A program made the position numbers and the translations under genes. Below, in pieces: positions 1 through 13,171 of a stretch of 64,000 nt of DNA. Location of the stretch: NCBI RefSeq assembly GCF_050948215.1, contig NW_027488774.1:124001-188000 (forward strand), given 5' to 3'. Below the pieces are notes generated by a model. It was not told the origin of the DNA and searched no databases. It saw nothing but the letters and a program-made list of their open reading frames with translations. Each line of letters opens with the position of its first letter. Position 1 is the first letter of the stretch. Source of the DNA: Halictus rubicundus. Taxonomy: Eukaryota; Arthropoda; Insecta; Hymenoptera; Halictidae.

Positions 1-20
1 ATAGAGGATAGGATAGGATG

Positions 21-64
21 GAGGACAGGAGACGATAGAGGACAGGAGACGATAGAGGAGAGAG
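21..64. repeat. Doubled CAGGAGACGATAGAGG variant module (first of several)
   Basis: Two consecutive units carry CAGGAGACGATAGAGG in place of the usual unit and are followed by GAGAGAGG. The same doubled module recurs around 1,868, 2,278, 5,876, 6,795 and 7,405, and a single-unit form occurs near 3,440. The C residues make it easy to spot on the C-poor strand. Single units of the same type return in the right array (for example 50,288, 52,096 and 55,271), but they are essentially missing from the central array. Confidence 0.8.
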
Positions 65-1040
65 GATAGGATAGAGAATAGGATAGGATAGAGGATAGAA
101 TAGGATTGAGGATAAGATAGGATAGAGGATAGGATAGAGGATAGGATATGATAGAGGATAGGATAGGATAGAGGATAGGATAGGATAGAGGATATGATAG
201 GATTGGGGATAGGGTAGGATAGAGGATAGGATAGGATAGAGGATAAGATAGGATAGAGAATAGGATAGGATAGAGAATAGGATAGGGGATTGGATAGGAT
301 GGAGGATAGGATAGGATAGAGAATAGGATAGGATAGAGGATAGGATAGGATAGAGGATAGGATAGGATAGAGGATAGGATAGGATAGAGGATAGGATAGC
401 ATAGAGGATAGGATAGCATACAGGATAGAATAGGATTGAGGATAAGATAGGATAGAGGATAGGATGGGATAGGATAGAGAATAGAATAGGATAGATGATA
501 TTATAGGAAAGGGGATAGGACATGATAGAGGATACGATATTATAGAGGATAGGATAGGATAGAGGATAGGATAGGATAGAGGATAAGATAGGATAGAGAA
601 TAGGATAGGATAGAGAATAGGATAGGGGATTGGATAGGATGGAGGATAGGATAGGATAGAGAATAGGATAGGATAGAGGATAGGATAGGATGGATGATAT
701 TATAGGAAAGAGGATAGGATATGATAGAGGATAGGATAGGATAGAGGATAGGATAGAATAGAGGATAGGATAGGATTGGTGATAATGTAGGATAGAGGAT
801 AGAGCAGGATAGAGGATAGGATAGGGGGTTTGATAGGATAGAGGGTAGGATACGATAGACGATAGGATAGGATAGAGGATAGGATAGGATAGAGAATAGG
901 ATAGGATAGATGATATTATAGGAAAGAGGATAGGATATGTTAGAGGATAGAACATTATTGAGGATAAGATAGGATAGAGGATAGGATAGGATAGAGAATA
1001 GGATAGGATAGATGATATTATGGGAAAGAGGATGGGATAT

Positions 1041-1500
1041 GGTAGAGGATACGATATTGTAGAGGATAGGATAGGATAGATGATATTATAGGATAGAGGA
1101 TACGATATTATAGAGGATAGGATAGGATAGAGGATAGAATAGTCTAGATGATATTATAGGAAAGAGGATAGGATATGATAGAGGAGAGGATAGGATAGAG
1201 GATAGGATAGGATAGAGGATAGGATAGGATTGGGGATAGGGTAGGATAGAGGATAAGATAGGATAGAGGATAGGATAGGATAGAGAATAGGATAGGATAG
1301 ATGATATTATGGGAAAGAGGATAGGATATGGTAGAGGATACGATATTGTAGAGGATAGGATAGGATAGATGATATTATAGGATAGAGGATACGATATTAT
1401 AGAGGATAGGATAGGATAGAGGATAGAATAGTCTAGATGATATTATAGGAAAGAGGATAGGATATGATAGAGGAGAGGATAGGATAGAGGATAGGATAGG
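1041..1500. repeat. 289-bp local higher-order repeat in the left array
   Basis: The block containing GGTAGAGGATACGATATTG at 1,041 is followed 289 bp later, at 1,330, by a matching block. Its downstream TGATATTATAGGATAGAGG, GATAGAATAGTCTAGATG and GATAGAGGAGAGG variants appear in the same order. 289 is exactly 17 x 17. Related blocks starting with GGTAGAGG lie at 2,102, 2,444, 3,250, 3,592 and near 9,376. Higher-order units of a few hundred base pairs therefore shape this part of the array. Confidence 0.7.
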
Positions 1501-4500
1501 ATAGAGGATAGGATAGGATTGGGGATAGGGTAGGATAGAGGATAGGACAGGATAGAGGATAGGATAGGATTGAGGGTAAGATAGGATAGAGGATAGGATA
1601 GGATAGAGAATAGGATAGGATAGATGATATTATAGGATAGAGGATACGATATTATAGAGGATAGGATAGCATAGAAGGTACTATAGGATAGATGATATTA
1701 TAGGAAAGAGGATAGGATTTGATAGATGATACGATATTATAGAGGATAGGATAGGATAGAGGATAGGATAGGATAGAGAATAGGATAGGATAGATGATAT
1801 TATAGGATAGAGGATACGATATTATAGAGGATAGGATAGGATAGAGGATAGGATAGGATAGAGGATAGGATAGGATGGAGGACAGGAGACGATAGAGGAC
1901 AGGAGACGATAGAGGAGAGAGGATAGGATAGAGGATAGGATAGGATAGGATAGATGATAGGATAGGATAGATGATAGGATAGGATAGAGGATAGGATAGG
2001 ATAGAGGATAGAATAGGATTGAGGATAAGTTAGGATCGAGGATAGGATAGGATAGAGAATAGGATAGGATAGATGATATTATGGGAAAGAGGATAGGATA
2101 TGGTAGAGGTTACGATATTGTAGAGGATAGGATAGGATAGATGATATTATAGGATCGAGGATACGATATTATAGAGGATACGATAGGATAGAGGATAGAA
2201 TAGGATAGATGATATTATAGGAAAGAGGATAGGATAGGATCGAAGAAAGGATAGAATAGAGGATAGGATAGGATGGAGGACAGGAGACGATAGAGGACAG
2301 GAGACGATAGAGGAGAGAGGATAGGATAGAGGATAGGATAGGATAGAGGATAGAATAGGATTGAGGATAAGATAGGATAGAGGATAGGATAGGATAGAGA
2401 ATAGGCTAGGATAGATGATATTATGGGAAAGAGGATAGGATATGGTAGAGGTTACGATATTGTAGAGGATAGGATAGGATAGATGATATTATAGGATAGA
2501 GGATACGATATTATAGAGGATAGGATAGGAAAGAGGATAGAATAGTCTAGATGATAGGATATGATAGAGGAGAGGATAGGATAGAGGATAGGATAGGATA
2601 GAGGATAGGATAGGATTGGGGATAGGGTAGGATAGAGGATAGGACAGGATAGAGGATAGGATAGGATTGAGGGTAAGATAGGATAGAGGATAGGATAGGA
2701 TAGAGAATAGGATAGGATAGATGATATTATAGGATAGAGGATACGATATTATAGAGGATAGGATAGGATAGAGGATAGGATAGGATACAGGATAGAATAG
2801 GATTGCGGATAAGATAGGATAGAGGATAGGATAGGATAGAGGATAGGATAGAGGATTGGATAGGATAGAGGATAGAATAGGATTGAGGATAAGATAGGAT
2901 AGAGGATAGGATAGGATGGAGAATAGGATAGGATAGATGATATTATGGGAAATAGGATAATATATGATAGAGGATACGATATTGTAGAGGATAGGATAGG
3001 ATAGATGATATTATAGGATAGAGGATACGATATTATAGAGGATAGGATAGGATAGAGGATAGAATAGGATTGCGGATAAGATAGGATAGAGGATAGGATA
3101 GGATAGAGGATAGGATAGAGGATTGGATAGGATAGAGGATAGGATAGGATTGAGGATAGAATAGGATTGAGGATAAGATAGGATAGAGGATAGGATAGGA
3201 AAGAGAATAGGATAGGGTAGATGATATTATGGGAAAGAGGATAGGAAATGGTAGAGGATACGATATTGTAGAGGATAGGATAGGATAGATGAAATTATAG
3301 GATAGAGGATACGATATTATAGAGGATACGATAGGATAGAGGATAGAATAGGATAGATGATATTATATTAAAGAGGATAGGATAGGATCGAAGAAAGGAT
3401 AGGATAGAGGATAGGATAGGATAGAGGATAGGATAGGATGGAGGACAGGAGACGATAGAGGAGAGAGGATAGGATAGAGGATAGGATAGGATAGAGGATA
3501 GAATAGGATTGAGGATAAGATAGGATAGAGGATAGGATAGGATAGAGAATAGGATAGGATAGATGATATTATGGGAAAGAGGATAGGATATGGTAGAGGA
3601 TACGATATTGTAGAGGATAGGATAGGATAGATGATATTATAGGATAGAGGATACGATATTATAGAGGATAGGGTAGGAAAGAGGATAGAATAGTCTAGAT
3701 GATATTATAGGAAAGAGGATAGGATATGATAGAGGAGATGATAGGATAGAGGATAGGATAGGATAGAGGATAGGATAGGATAGAGGATAGGATAGGATTG
3801 GGGATAGGGTAGGATAGAGGATAGGACAGGATAGAGGATAGGATAGGATTGAGGGTAAGATAGGATAGAGGATAGGATAGGATAGAGAATAGGATAGGAT
3901 AGATGATATTATAGGATAGAGGATACGATATTATAGAGGATAGGATAGCATAGAAGGTACTATAGGATAGATGATATTATAGGAAAGAGGATAGGATTTG
4001 ATAGATGATACGATATTATAGAGGATAGGATAGAGGATAGGATAGGATAGAGAATAGGATAGGATAGATGATATTATAGGATAGAGGATACGATATTATA
4101 GAGGATAGGATAGCATAGAAGATACTATAGGATAGATGATATTATAGGAAAGAGGATAGGATGTGATAGATGATACGATATTATAGAGGATAGGATAGGA
4201 TAGAGGATAGGATAGGATACAGGATAGAATAGGATTGCGGATAAGATAGGATAGAGGATAGGATAGGATAGAGGATAGGATAGAGGATTGGATAGGATAG
4301 AGGATAGAATAGGATTGAGGATAAGATAGGATAGAGGATAGGATAGGATGGAGAATAGGATAGGATAGATGATATTATGGGAAATAGGAAAATATATGAT
4401 AGAGGATACGATATTGTAGAGGATAGGATAGGATAGATGATATTATAGGATAGAGGATACGATATTATAGAGGATAGGATAGGATAGAGGATAGAATAGG

Positions 4501-7500
4501 ATTGCGGATAAGATAGGATAGAGGATAGGATAGTATAGAGGATAGGATAGAGGATTGGATAGGATAGAGGATAGGATAGGATTGAGGATAGAATAGGATT
4601 GAGGATAAGATAGGATACAGGATAGGATAGGATAGAGAATAGGATAGGGTAGATGATATTATGGGAAAGAGGATAGGAAATGGTAGAGGATACGATATTG
4701 TAGAGGATAGGATAGCATAGAAGATACTATAGGATAGATGATATTATAGGAAAGAGGATAGGATGTAATAGATGATACGATATTATAGAGGATAGGATAG
4801 GATAGAGGATAGGATAGGATACAGGATAGAATAGGATTGCGGATAAGATAGGATAGAGGATAGGAGAGGATAAAGGATAGAATAGGATTGAGGATAAGAT
4901 AGGATAGAGGATAGGATAGGATAGAGGATAGGATATGATAGAGGATAGGATAGGATAGAAGATAGGATAGGATAGATGATAGGATAGGATTGGGGATAGA
5001 TTAGGATAGAGTATACGATATTATAGAGGATAGGATAATATAGAGGATAGGATAGGATAGAGGATAGGATAGGATAGAGGATAGTATAGGATAGAGGATA
5101 GAATAGGATTGAGGATAAGATAGGATAGAGGATAGGATAGGATAGAGGATAGGATAGGATAGGAGATAGAATAGGATTGAGGATAAGATAGGAGAGGGGA
5201 TAGGATAGGATAGAGGATAGGATAGGATAGAGGATAGGATAGGATAGAGGATAGAATAGGATTGAGGATAAGATAGGATAGAGGATAGGATAGGATAGAG
5301 GATAGGATATGATAGAGGATAGGATAGGATAGAGGATAGGATAGGATAGAGGATAGGATAGGATTGGGGATAAGGTAGGATAGAGGATAGGATAGGATAG
5401 AGGATAGGATAGGATAGAGGATAGGATAGGATAGGATAGGATAGAGGATAGGATAGGATAGAGGATAGGATAGGATGGAGGATAGGATAGGATAGAGGAT
5501 AGGATAAGATAGAGGATAGGATAGGATAGAGGATAGGATAGGATAGAGGATAGGATAGGATAGGGGATAGGGTAGGATAGAGGATAGAATAGGATTGAGG
5601 ATAAGATAGGATAGAGGATAGGATAGGATAGTATGGAGAATAGGATAGGATAGATGATATTATAGGAAAGGGGATAGGATATGATATAGGATACAATATT
5701 ATAGAGGATAGGATAGGATAGAGGATAGAATAGGATAGATGATATTATAGGAAAGAGGATAGGATATGATAGAGGATAGGATAGGATAGAGGATAGGATA
5801 GGATATAGGATAGGATAGGATAGAGGATAGGATAGGATAGAGGATAGGATAGGATAGAGGATAGGATAGGATGGAGGACAGGAGACGATAGAGGACAGGA
5901 GACGATAGAGGAGAGGGGATAGGATAGAGGATAGGATAGGATAGAGAATAGGATAGGATAGATGATATTATAGGATAGAGGATACGATATTATAGAGGAT
6001 AGGATCGCATAGAAGATACTATAGGATAGATGATATTATAGGAAAGAGGATAGGATGTGATAGATGATACGATATTAAAGAGGATAGGATAGGATAGAGG
6101 ACAGAATAGGATAGATGATATTATAGGAAAGAGGATAGGATATGATAGAGGATAGGATAGGATAGAGGATAGGATAGGATAGAGGATAGGATAGGATAGA
6201 GGACAGAATAGGATAGATGATATTATAGGAAAGAGGATAGGATATGATAGAGGATAGGATAGGATAGAGGATAGGATAGGATAGAGGATAGGATAGGATT
6301 GGGGATAGGGTAGGATAAAGGATAGGACAGGATAGAGGATAGGATAGGATTGAGGATAAGATAGGATAGAGGATAGGATAGGATTGACGATAAGATAGGA
6401 TAGAGGATAGGATAGGATAGAGAATAGGATAGGATAGATGATGTTATAGGATAGAGGACACGATATTATAGAGGATAGGATCGCATAGAAGATACTATAG
6501 GATAGATGATATTATAGGAAAGAGGATAGGATGTGATAGATGATACGATATTATAGAGGATAGGATAGGATAGAGGACAGAATAGGATAGATGATATTAT
6601 AGGAAAGAGGATAGGATATGATAGAGGATAGGATAGGATAGAGGATAGGATAGGATAGAGGATAGGATAGGATAGAGGATAGGATAGGATAGAGGATAGG
6701 ATAGGATAGAGGATAGGATAGGATAGAGGATAGGATAGGATAGAGGATAGGATAGGATAGAGGATAGGATAGGATAGAGGATAGGATAGGATGGAGGACA
6801 GGAGACGATAGAGGACAGGAGACGATAGAGGAGAGAGGATAGGATAGAGGATAGGATAGGATACAGGATAGGATAGGATAGAGGATAGGATAGGAAAGAG
6901 GATAGGATAGGATAGAGGATAGGATAGGATTGGGGATAGGGTAGGATAGAGGATACGATATTATAGAGGATAGGATAATATAGAGGATAGGATAGGATAG
7001 AGGATAGGATAGGATAGAGGATAGGATAGGATAGAGGATAGAATAGGATTGAGGATAAGATAGGATAGAGGATAGGATAGGATAGAGGATAGGATATGAT
7101 AGAGGATAGGATAGGATAGAGGATAGGATAGGATAGAGGATAGGATAGGATTGGGGATAGGGTAGGATAGAGGATAGGATAGGATAGAGGATAGGATAGG
7201 ATAGAGGATAGGATAGGATAGGATAGGATAGAGGATAGGATAGGATAGAGGATAAGATAGGATAGATGATATTATAGGAAAGGGGATTGGATATGATAGA
7301 GGATACAATATTATAGAGGATAGGATAGGATAGAGGATAGGATAGGATAGAGGATAAGATAGGATAGAGGATAGGATAGGATAGAGGATAGGATAGGATA
7401 GAGGATAGGATAGGATGGAGGACAGGAGACGATAGAGGACAGGAGACGATAGAGGAGAGAGGATAGGATAGAGGATAGGATAGGATAGAGGATAGGATAG

Positions 7501-10296
7501 GATAGAGGATAGAATAGGATTGAGGATAAGATAGGATAGATGATAATATAGGAAAGAGGATAGGATATGATAGAGGATAGGATAGGATAGAGGATAGGAT
7601 AGGATAGAGGATAGGATAGGATTGGGGATAGGGTAGGATAGAGGATAGGACAGGATAGAGGATAGGATAGGATTGAGGATAAGATAGGATAGAGGATAGG
7701 ATAGGATAGAGAATAGGATAGGATTTATGATATTATAGGAAAGAGGATAGGATATGATAGAGGATACGATATTATAGAGGATAGGATAGGATAGAGGATA
7801 GGATAGGATTGAGGATAGAATAGGATTGAGGATAAGATAGGATAGTGGATAGGATGGGATAGTATAGGGGATAGGATAGGATAGAGGATAGTATAGTTTA
7901 GAGGATAGGCTAGGATAGAGGATAGGATAGGATGGAGAATAGGATAGGATAGATGATATTATGGGAAATAGGATAATATATGATAGAGGATACGATATTG
8001 TAGAGGATAGGATAGGATAGATGATATTATAGGATAGAGGATACGATATTATAGAGGATAGGATAGGATAGAGGATAAGATAGGATAGAGAATAGGATAG
8101 GATAGAGAATAGGATAGGGGATTGGATAGGATAGTGGATAGGATAGGATAGAGAATAGGATAGGATAGAGGATAAGATAGAATAGAGTATAGAGTAGGAT
8201 TGAGGATAAGATAGGATACAGGATAGGATAGGATAGAGAATAGGATAGGATAGATGATATTATAGGATAGAGGATACGATATTATAGAGGATAGGATATA
8301 ATAGAGGATAGAATAGGATAGATGATATTATAGGAAAGAGGATAGGATATGATAGAGGAGAGGATAGGATAGAGGATAGGATAGGATAGAGGATAGGATA
8401 GGATTGGGGATAGGGTAGGATAGAGGATAGGACAGGATAGTGGATAGGATAGGATTGGGGATAAGATAGGATAGAGGATAGGATAGGATAGAGAATAGGA
8501 TAGGATAGATGATAGGATAGGATAGAGGATAGGATAGGATAGAGGATAGGATAGGATAGAGGATTGGATTTAATAGAGGATGGGATATAGGATTGGATAG
8601 GATAGAGAATATGATACGATAGTGGATAGGATAGAGGATGGGATATAATAGAGGATAGGATAGGATAGAGGATAGGATAGAGGATAGGATAGAGGATTGG
8701 ATAGGATAGGGGATATTATAGGATATAGGATAGGACAGGATAGCGGATAGGATAGGATATAGGATTGGATAGGATAGAGGATAGGATAGGATAGAGGATA
8801 GGATAGGATAGAGGATAGGATAGGATAGAGGATAGGATAGGATAGAGGATAAGATAGGATAGAGAATAGGATAGGATAGAGAATAGGATAGGGGATTGGA
8901 TAGGATGGAGGATAGGATAGGATAGAGAATAGGATAGGATAGAGGATAGGATAGGATAGATGATATTATAGGAAAGAGGATAGGATATGATAGAGGATAG
9001 GATAGGATAGAGGATAGGATAGGATAGAGGATAGGATAGGATTGGGGATAATGTAGGATAGAGGATAGGACAGGATAGAGGATAGGATAGGGGGTTTGAT
9101 AGGATAGAGGGTAGGATAGGATAGAGGATAGGATAGGATAGAGGATAGGATAGGATAGAGGATAGGATAGGATAGAGGATAGGATAGGAAAGAGGATAGG
9201 ATAGTAAAGAGGATAGGATAGGATAGATGATAGGATAGGATAGATGATAGGATAGGATAGAGGATAGGATAGGATAGAGGATAGAATAGGATTGAGGATA
9301 AGATAGGATAGAGGATAGGATAGGATAGAGAATAGGATAGGATAGATGATATTATGGGAAAGAGGATAGGATATGGTAGAGGATACGATATTGTAGAGGA
9401 TAGGATAGGATAGATGATATTATAGGATAGAGGATACGATATTATAGAGGATAGGATAGGATAGAGGATAGAATAGGATAGATGATATTATAGGAAAGAG
9501 GATAGGATATGATAGAGGAGAGGATATGATAGAGGATAGGATAGGATAGAGGATAGGATATTATTGGGGATAGGGTAGGATAGAGGATAGGACAGGATAG
9601 AGGATAGGATAGGATTGAGGATAAGATAGGATAGAGGATAGGATAGGATAGAGAATAGGATAGGATAGATGATATTATAGGATAGAGGATACGATATTAT
9701 AGAGGATAGGATAGCATAGAAGGTACTATAGGATAGATGATATTATAGGAAAGAGGATAGGATTTGATAGATGATATTATAGGATAGAGGATACGATATT
9801 ATAGAGGATAGGATAGCATAGAGGATACTATAGGATAGATGATATTATAGGAAAGAGGATAGGATGTGATAGATGATACGATATTATAGAGGATAGGATA
9901 GGATAGAGGATAGGATAGGATAGAGGATAGGATAGGATAGAGGATAGAATAGGATTGAGGATAGGATATTATAGACTATAGGATAGGATTGGGGATAGGG
10001 TAGAATAGAGGATAGGACAGGATAGAGGATAGGATAGGATTGAGGATAAGATAGGATAGAGGATAGGATAGGATAGAGAATAGGATGGGATAGATGATAT
10101 TATAGGATAGAGGATACGATATTATAGAGGATTGGATAGGATAGAGGATAGGATCGGATAGAGGAAAGGATAGGGGATTGGATAGGATAGAGGATAGGAT
10201 AGGATAGAGGATAGGATAGGGGATTGGATAGGATAGAGGATAGGATACGATAGAGGATAGGATAGGATAGAGGATAGGATAGATGATAGGAAAGAG

Positions 10297-10480
10297 GATA
10301 GGATAGGGGATTGGATATGATAGTTGATACGATAGGATAGAGAATAGGATAGGATGGATGATATTATAGGATAGAGCACAGGATAGGATAGAGGATTCGA
10401 TATTATAGAGGAGAGGATCGAATAGAGGAAAGGATAGGGGATTGGATAGGATAGAGGATAGGATAGGATAGAGGATAGGA
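10297..10480. repeat. AGAGCACAGG module shared with the central array
   Basis: This module holds TTGATACGATAGG, GGATGGATGATATTATAGG, ATAGAGCACAGG, GATTCGATATTATAG and GATCGAATAGAGG in that order. The same rare variants occur together at about 27,440-27,690, 29,030-29,285 and 33,720-33,975 in the central array, in circularly permuted order consistent with a ~196-bp tandem unit (for example the AGAGCACAGG copies near 27,469 and 27,666). It lies just left of the non-array island, so it ties the two arrays to one ancestral array that the island interrupted. Confidence 0.75.
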
Positions 10481-10665
10481 TAGAGGATAGGATAGAGGAT
10501 TGGATAGGATAGGGGATATTAGAGGATAGAGGATAGGACAGGATAGCGGATAGGATAGGATATAGGATTCGATAGGATAGAGGATAGGATAAAGAATAGA
10601 ACAGGATAGAGGATAGGATAGGATAGAGGATAGGATAGGACAGAGGATAGGATAGGATGGAGGAT

Positions 10666-10682
10666 AGGATAGGGGATTGGAT
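10666..10682. repeat. 17-nt direct repeat, left edge of the island
   Basis: AGGATAGGGGATTGGAT stands here as the last array sequence before the island and recurs exactly at 15,281-15,297 as the first array sequence after it. This looks like a target-site duplication of an insertion. The sequence is itself an array variant and is common nearby (for example near 10,205 and 10,300), so a chance match or slippage cannot be excluded. Confidence 0.6.
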
Positions 10683-10740
10683 TCCCTCCCCCTCACCCCC
10701 CTCGGATGGATCTTCCCCCCGGGTGGAGGCTGTGGCACGT
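10683..10740. other. C-rich start of the island with CCCGGGTGG motif
   Basis: Several C runs are followed by CCCGGGTGG at 10,718-10,726. The same 9-mer occurs at 11,630-11,638 and 12,521-12,529, and a slightly changed form (CCCGGGGGG) occurs at 13,144-13,152. No function is known to me. The recurrence suggests that the island contains related repeat pieces. Confidence 0.6.
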
Positions 10741-12490
10741 AGATCATGTAAAATACAGTAATATAAGCGTAGAGAAATCTTAAGAATAAGTACTAGCGGC
10801 GTAGTGCTTGCAACAAGGGTTGAAGCATAGCAGGCGCGGTAAAGAGGTACAAGATAGTTTCCTGCAATACCGCTTAGCAGGGGATAAGGTAGAAACCGTA
10901 GTTTAGACTAAGAAATTAGTATGCATGGTCCTCTGTCATGAGGGGCCGCCTTGCCAGCGGCGTATTGCTTCACGCGAAGCGACAAGATGGCGGAGTACCA
11001 AATAGCACGTGGCGCGTTAGTTTTTAATTAATTTTAAGGAAACGGGAAAACATCTATGCACAAAAAATGTGAACCTGACGTTTTCTGGCGATGACGGATC
11101 GATTGAGACCACTCTCAAAACCCAAAAACGTCTATTTAAAAAGATATTTTCGCGGTGAAGGGGGGAAAAATCACCAATTTTAACGGATAGAGAATAATTT
11201 GCTTAATACTAAATGTTATATGCAGTTGAGGCAAAAAATCAATACTTTTATCTCTGTAACGATTTGAAAATGAAATATCATGAATAGAATACGCGTAAGA
11301 GCAGCCAAAGGAATAATGGTATTACTGGCCGTCGTCGCCAGAAAACGAGTGGGTCGTGCATTTGTGAATTCCCGAAACGTTAGGAGAATTTATGCTATCT
11401 ATTAACAATAATTAAAATAACGGTTAGCAAGTAAGAAATAGGACGCGGACTCTCAGGTTTTGAAAAACGATAAGGACAAACGATGAAAAACTCGAAACTC
11501 AAACGAACGGGCTCACCGAAGGTTAACGACAAGGCAAAAACCAGCAAAATTTTGAAAAATAATTGGGGTAAGCAAGGACAGGATAGCATGATAGAATAAC
11601 AACGATCCGACGAAACGGTTGGAGTACCCCCCGGGTGGGGATACGAGGAGAGGTCATGCGAGCTCCTGCCACAGAATTTTAAAACCATTACGAAGTGAAC
11701 CTCCGTTGAGAACAGAGCACGAATTAGCAATTATAGCGAAATTTAGCAAAAGTTTTCAATGAATTTACGGAAAAAGTTTTGATCTTTAATTAGTTAATTT
11801 AGTGTATGAGTTTATCGAGGATTCATAGAAAAAAAATCAATAAATAATTATACTAAAGCCGATTAATAAAAATCGGGAAACCGAGGGAGAACGCGAATTT
11901 CCGCGAAATATTCGTGGTTTTCACGGGAAACCGGTTATACCAGGACTTTCGAGTGCGTTTTTTAACATAAATACGAAGTTAAAAGCGCGAGAATTAGTGC
12001 AGAACATTTCAATTTATTAAATTAATTAAAAATAATAATAACAAGAATAAACTAAAATAGCAATTTCTTGAGAAATAAATTAAATAAATAAACAAAGTAA
12101 TTTTCGAACATTAGAAAAGAAAAGTGTAAAATCAGTATAGAGAGCACGCGGACACTCGCGGAAAAATAGAAACCAGTGAAAATTAAAACTTTAACTAACG
12201 AACAAAGGGTTAATGAACATCTAAATAAATTAAAAAGACTAGTTAGTTCAGTGAATTCACCGTAAAAGAAAATCACATCCGATACAAAAAGAAGCGAGCA
12301 CGAAGGGAATAAGATCTGAAAAAAGGAGGCCACGCTAACGAGGGGTCGGTCCACGCCGAAAAACAAGGTAGGAAAGTGGATACCCGTTATTAAAAAAGGG
12401 TTAGGCCCCAAAATTAGTGTTGCGAAATAGGAAAGTAGATACTAGATAGAATAGATACAAGTAGAAACTAGATATTTCGGAGGACGACTA
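10741..12490. other. Non-coding, AT-rich left part of the island
   Basis: This 1.75-kb stretch has no supported gene. A moderately GC-balanced part (10,780-11,010) carries small hairpins and two copies of AGCGGCGTA followed by a TGCTT block, near 10,795 and 10,956. From about 11,010 it is strongly AT-rich with many A runs. Minus-strand open frames of 111 codons (11,395-11,730) and 119 codons (12,052-12,411) have low-complexity hydrophobic composition and no motif I recognise; they fit chance frames. I see no tRNA-like or clear SINE promoter boxes. Confidence 0.6.
10930..10980 (+). other. Cluster of three short hairpins
   Basis: Three inverted repeats follow each other within about 50 nt: CCTC/GAGG (10,930-10,943), GCCGC/GCGGC with a 7-nt loop (10,945-10,961) and GCTTC/GAAGC with an ACGC loop (10,967-10,980). 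A possible outer CTTG/CAAG pairing encloses the last one. Such a GC-rich, structured patch stands out in AT-rich surroundings. It may be a structured RNA piece of a mobile element or coincidence. Confidence 0.45.
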
Positions 12491-12507
12491 ACAAACGGTA
12501 TCAAATT

Positions 12508-12523
12508 GGGAGATATTTCTCCC
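12508..12523. other. Palindrome GGGAGA-TATT-TCTCCC, copy 1
   Basis: This is a perfect 6-bp inverted repeat around a 4-nt centre, directly followed by GGGTGGAG. It is kept base for base in copy 2 at 13,131-13,146 although sequences on either side have drifted. Confidence 0.8.
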
Positions 12524-12543
12524 GGGTGGAGTAAATTTTTCGT

Positions 12544-12555
12544 CCCCCCCCCCCC
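12544..12555 (+). repeat. Poly-C run of 12
   Basis: Twelve consecutive C residues lie between TTTTTCGT and GTCTCCGAG. The equivalent tract of copy 2 is where the solo LTR inserted, so this copy shows what the unoccupied site looks like. Homopolymer length may be imprecise in assembled sequence. Confidence 0.8.
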
Positions 12556-13130
12556 GTCTCCGAGTTTCAGGCGAAGCTAGGTTAGTTTTTAAAAATTTTG
12601 GAAAAAGTGTGAGGACAAACTGATAGAGAAAATTAAGACCTTTCCAACGAGCCGTAGAACGCCCTATTCGGACAAAGTTGAGTTTTCGTTTATAACGGGT
12701 GTCGAAAAAGTTTTAAAAATTTTTAAAAATTCTGAACACGTGAAGCGATTGTAAATTGAATTTTGAGAAGCAAGGGTGGGGTGGGGTTTAAGGAAACCCC
12801 CTCTTGACGGAAAAATCATTTTTTATGAACTTTTTCGATAAAAACGAGACCGAACAAGGTGAAAAACGAGATTTTCGGAAAAACTCAAGACAGGGCGAGT
12901 GATAGGTAACCTCAGGGCTATCCAATAGCCACATAAAATATAGGTGTTATACAGCCGAAAATACGCACTTACCTCTTGGAAAAGTGTCAAGACACGAAAG
13001 CGTCACCCGGTTAGCAGCACTAGAAAGGGTTAGGCTCTGGATCAAAACAGAGAAAGCTCAAAGTGAACCGATCGGAGTGAAATTCGAAACCCACTTATTA
13101 TACGGTGTGGCCAGTAAACGGGACCAAATT

Positions 13131-13146
13131 GGGAGATATTTCTCCC
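13131..13146. other. Palindrome GGGAGA-TATT-TCTCCC, copy 2
   Basis: It is identical to the palindrome at 12,508-12,523 and lies at the same place within the repeat. It is followed by a slightly altered GGGGGGAGG. Confidence 0.8.
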
Positions 13147-13167
13147 GGGGGGAGGAAGTTTTTCGAT

Positions 13168-13171
13168 TCCC
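13168..13171. repeat. Target-site duplication TCCC, left
   Basis: TCCC lies immediately before the TGTTACG end of the LTR and recurs immediately after its CGTAACA end at 14,207-14,210. Four to six bases is usual for Ty3/Gypsy integration. Confidence 0.75.

Larger units (their letters stand above)
1..10682. repeat. Left minisatellite array, 17-bp unit AG(AGGAT)3
   Basis: The stretch is continuous tandem repeat. The base unit is AGAGGATAGGATAGGAT (17 bp), that is AG plus three AGGAT pentamers; 12-bp and 22-bp units with two or four pentamers are interspersed. This domain is more heterogeneous than the arrays to the right. Recurrent variants are TGATATTATAGGAAAGAGG, GATACGATATTATAG, GGATAGAGAATAGG and paired CAGGAGACGATAGAGG units (for example near 25-60, 1,868-1,920, 2,278-2,320, 5,876-5,920, 6,795-6,840 and 7,405-7,450). 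C is almost absent from the + strand outside these variants. I see no gene. The minus-strand open frames near 5,001-5,696, 6,961-7,308 and 10,122-10,379 translate only to the periodic Ser-Tyr-Pro-Leu/Ile pattern of the unit. Confidence 0.97.
12492..12990. repeat. Unidentified ~500-bp repeat, copy 1 (uninterrupted)
   Basis: This copy aligns along its length with copy 2 (13,114-13,171 joined to 14,207-14,650). Shared blocks in the same order are the GGGAGATATTTCTCCC palindrome, a C-rich tract, GTGTGAGGACA (12,607; 14,268), CCAACGAGCCG (12,644; 14,306), AACGGGTGTC (12,694; 14,355), AAGGGTGGGGTGGGGTT (12,772; 14,434) and CCCCCTCTTG (12,797; 14,458). Total lengths are about 499 and 502 bp, with clear divergence between blocks. 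I do not recognise the family. No coding potential is visible. Confidence 0.85.
13114..13171. repeat. Unidentified ~500-bp repeat, copy 2, left piece
   Basis: This matches 12,492-12,548 of copy 1, including AAATTGGGAGATATTTCTCC and the following TTTTTCG. It ends in TTCCC exactly where the solo LTR starts, and the match resumes at 14,207 on the far side of the LTR. Copy 2 begins about 622 bp after copy 1, so the two are close tandem copies separated by ~120 bp of unrelated sequence. Confidence 0.8.

Noticed and set aside
11575..11600. Array-like words (GACAGGATAGCATGATAGAA) inside the island
   Set aside because: A single short stretch without periodicity; too little to claim a remnant of the array.
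11395..12411. Minus-strand frames of 111 and 119 codons
   Set aside because: They lie in AT-rich DNA, are hydrophobic and low in complexity, and have no motif or neighbouring gene signals. I cannot support them as genes.
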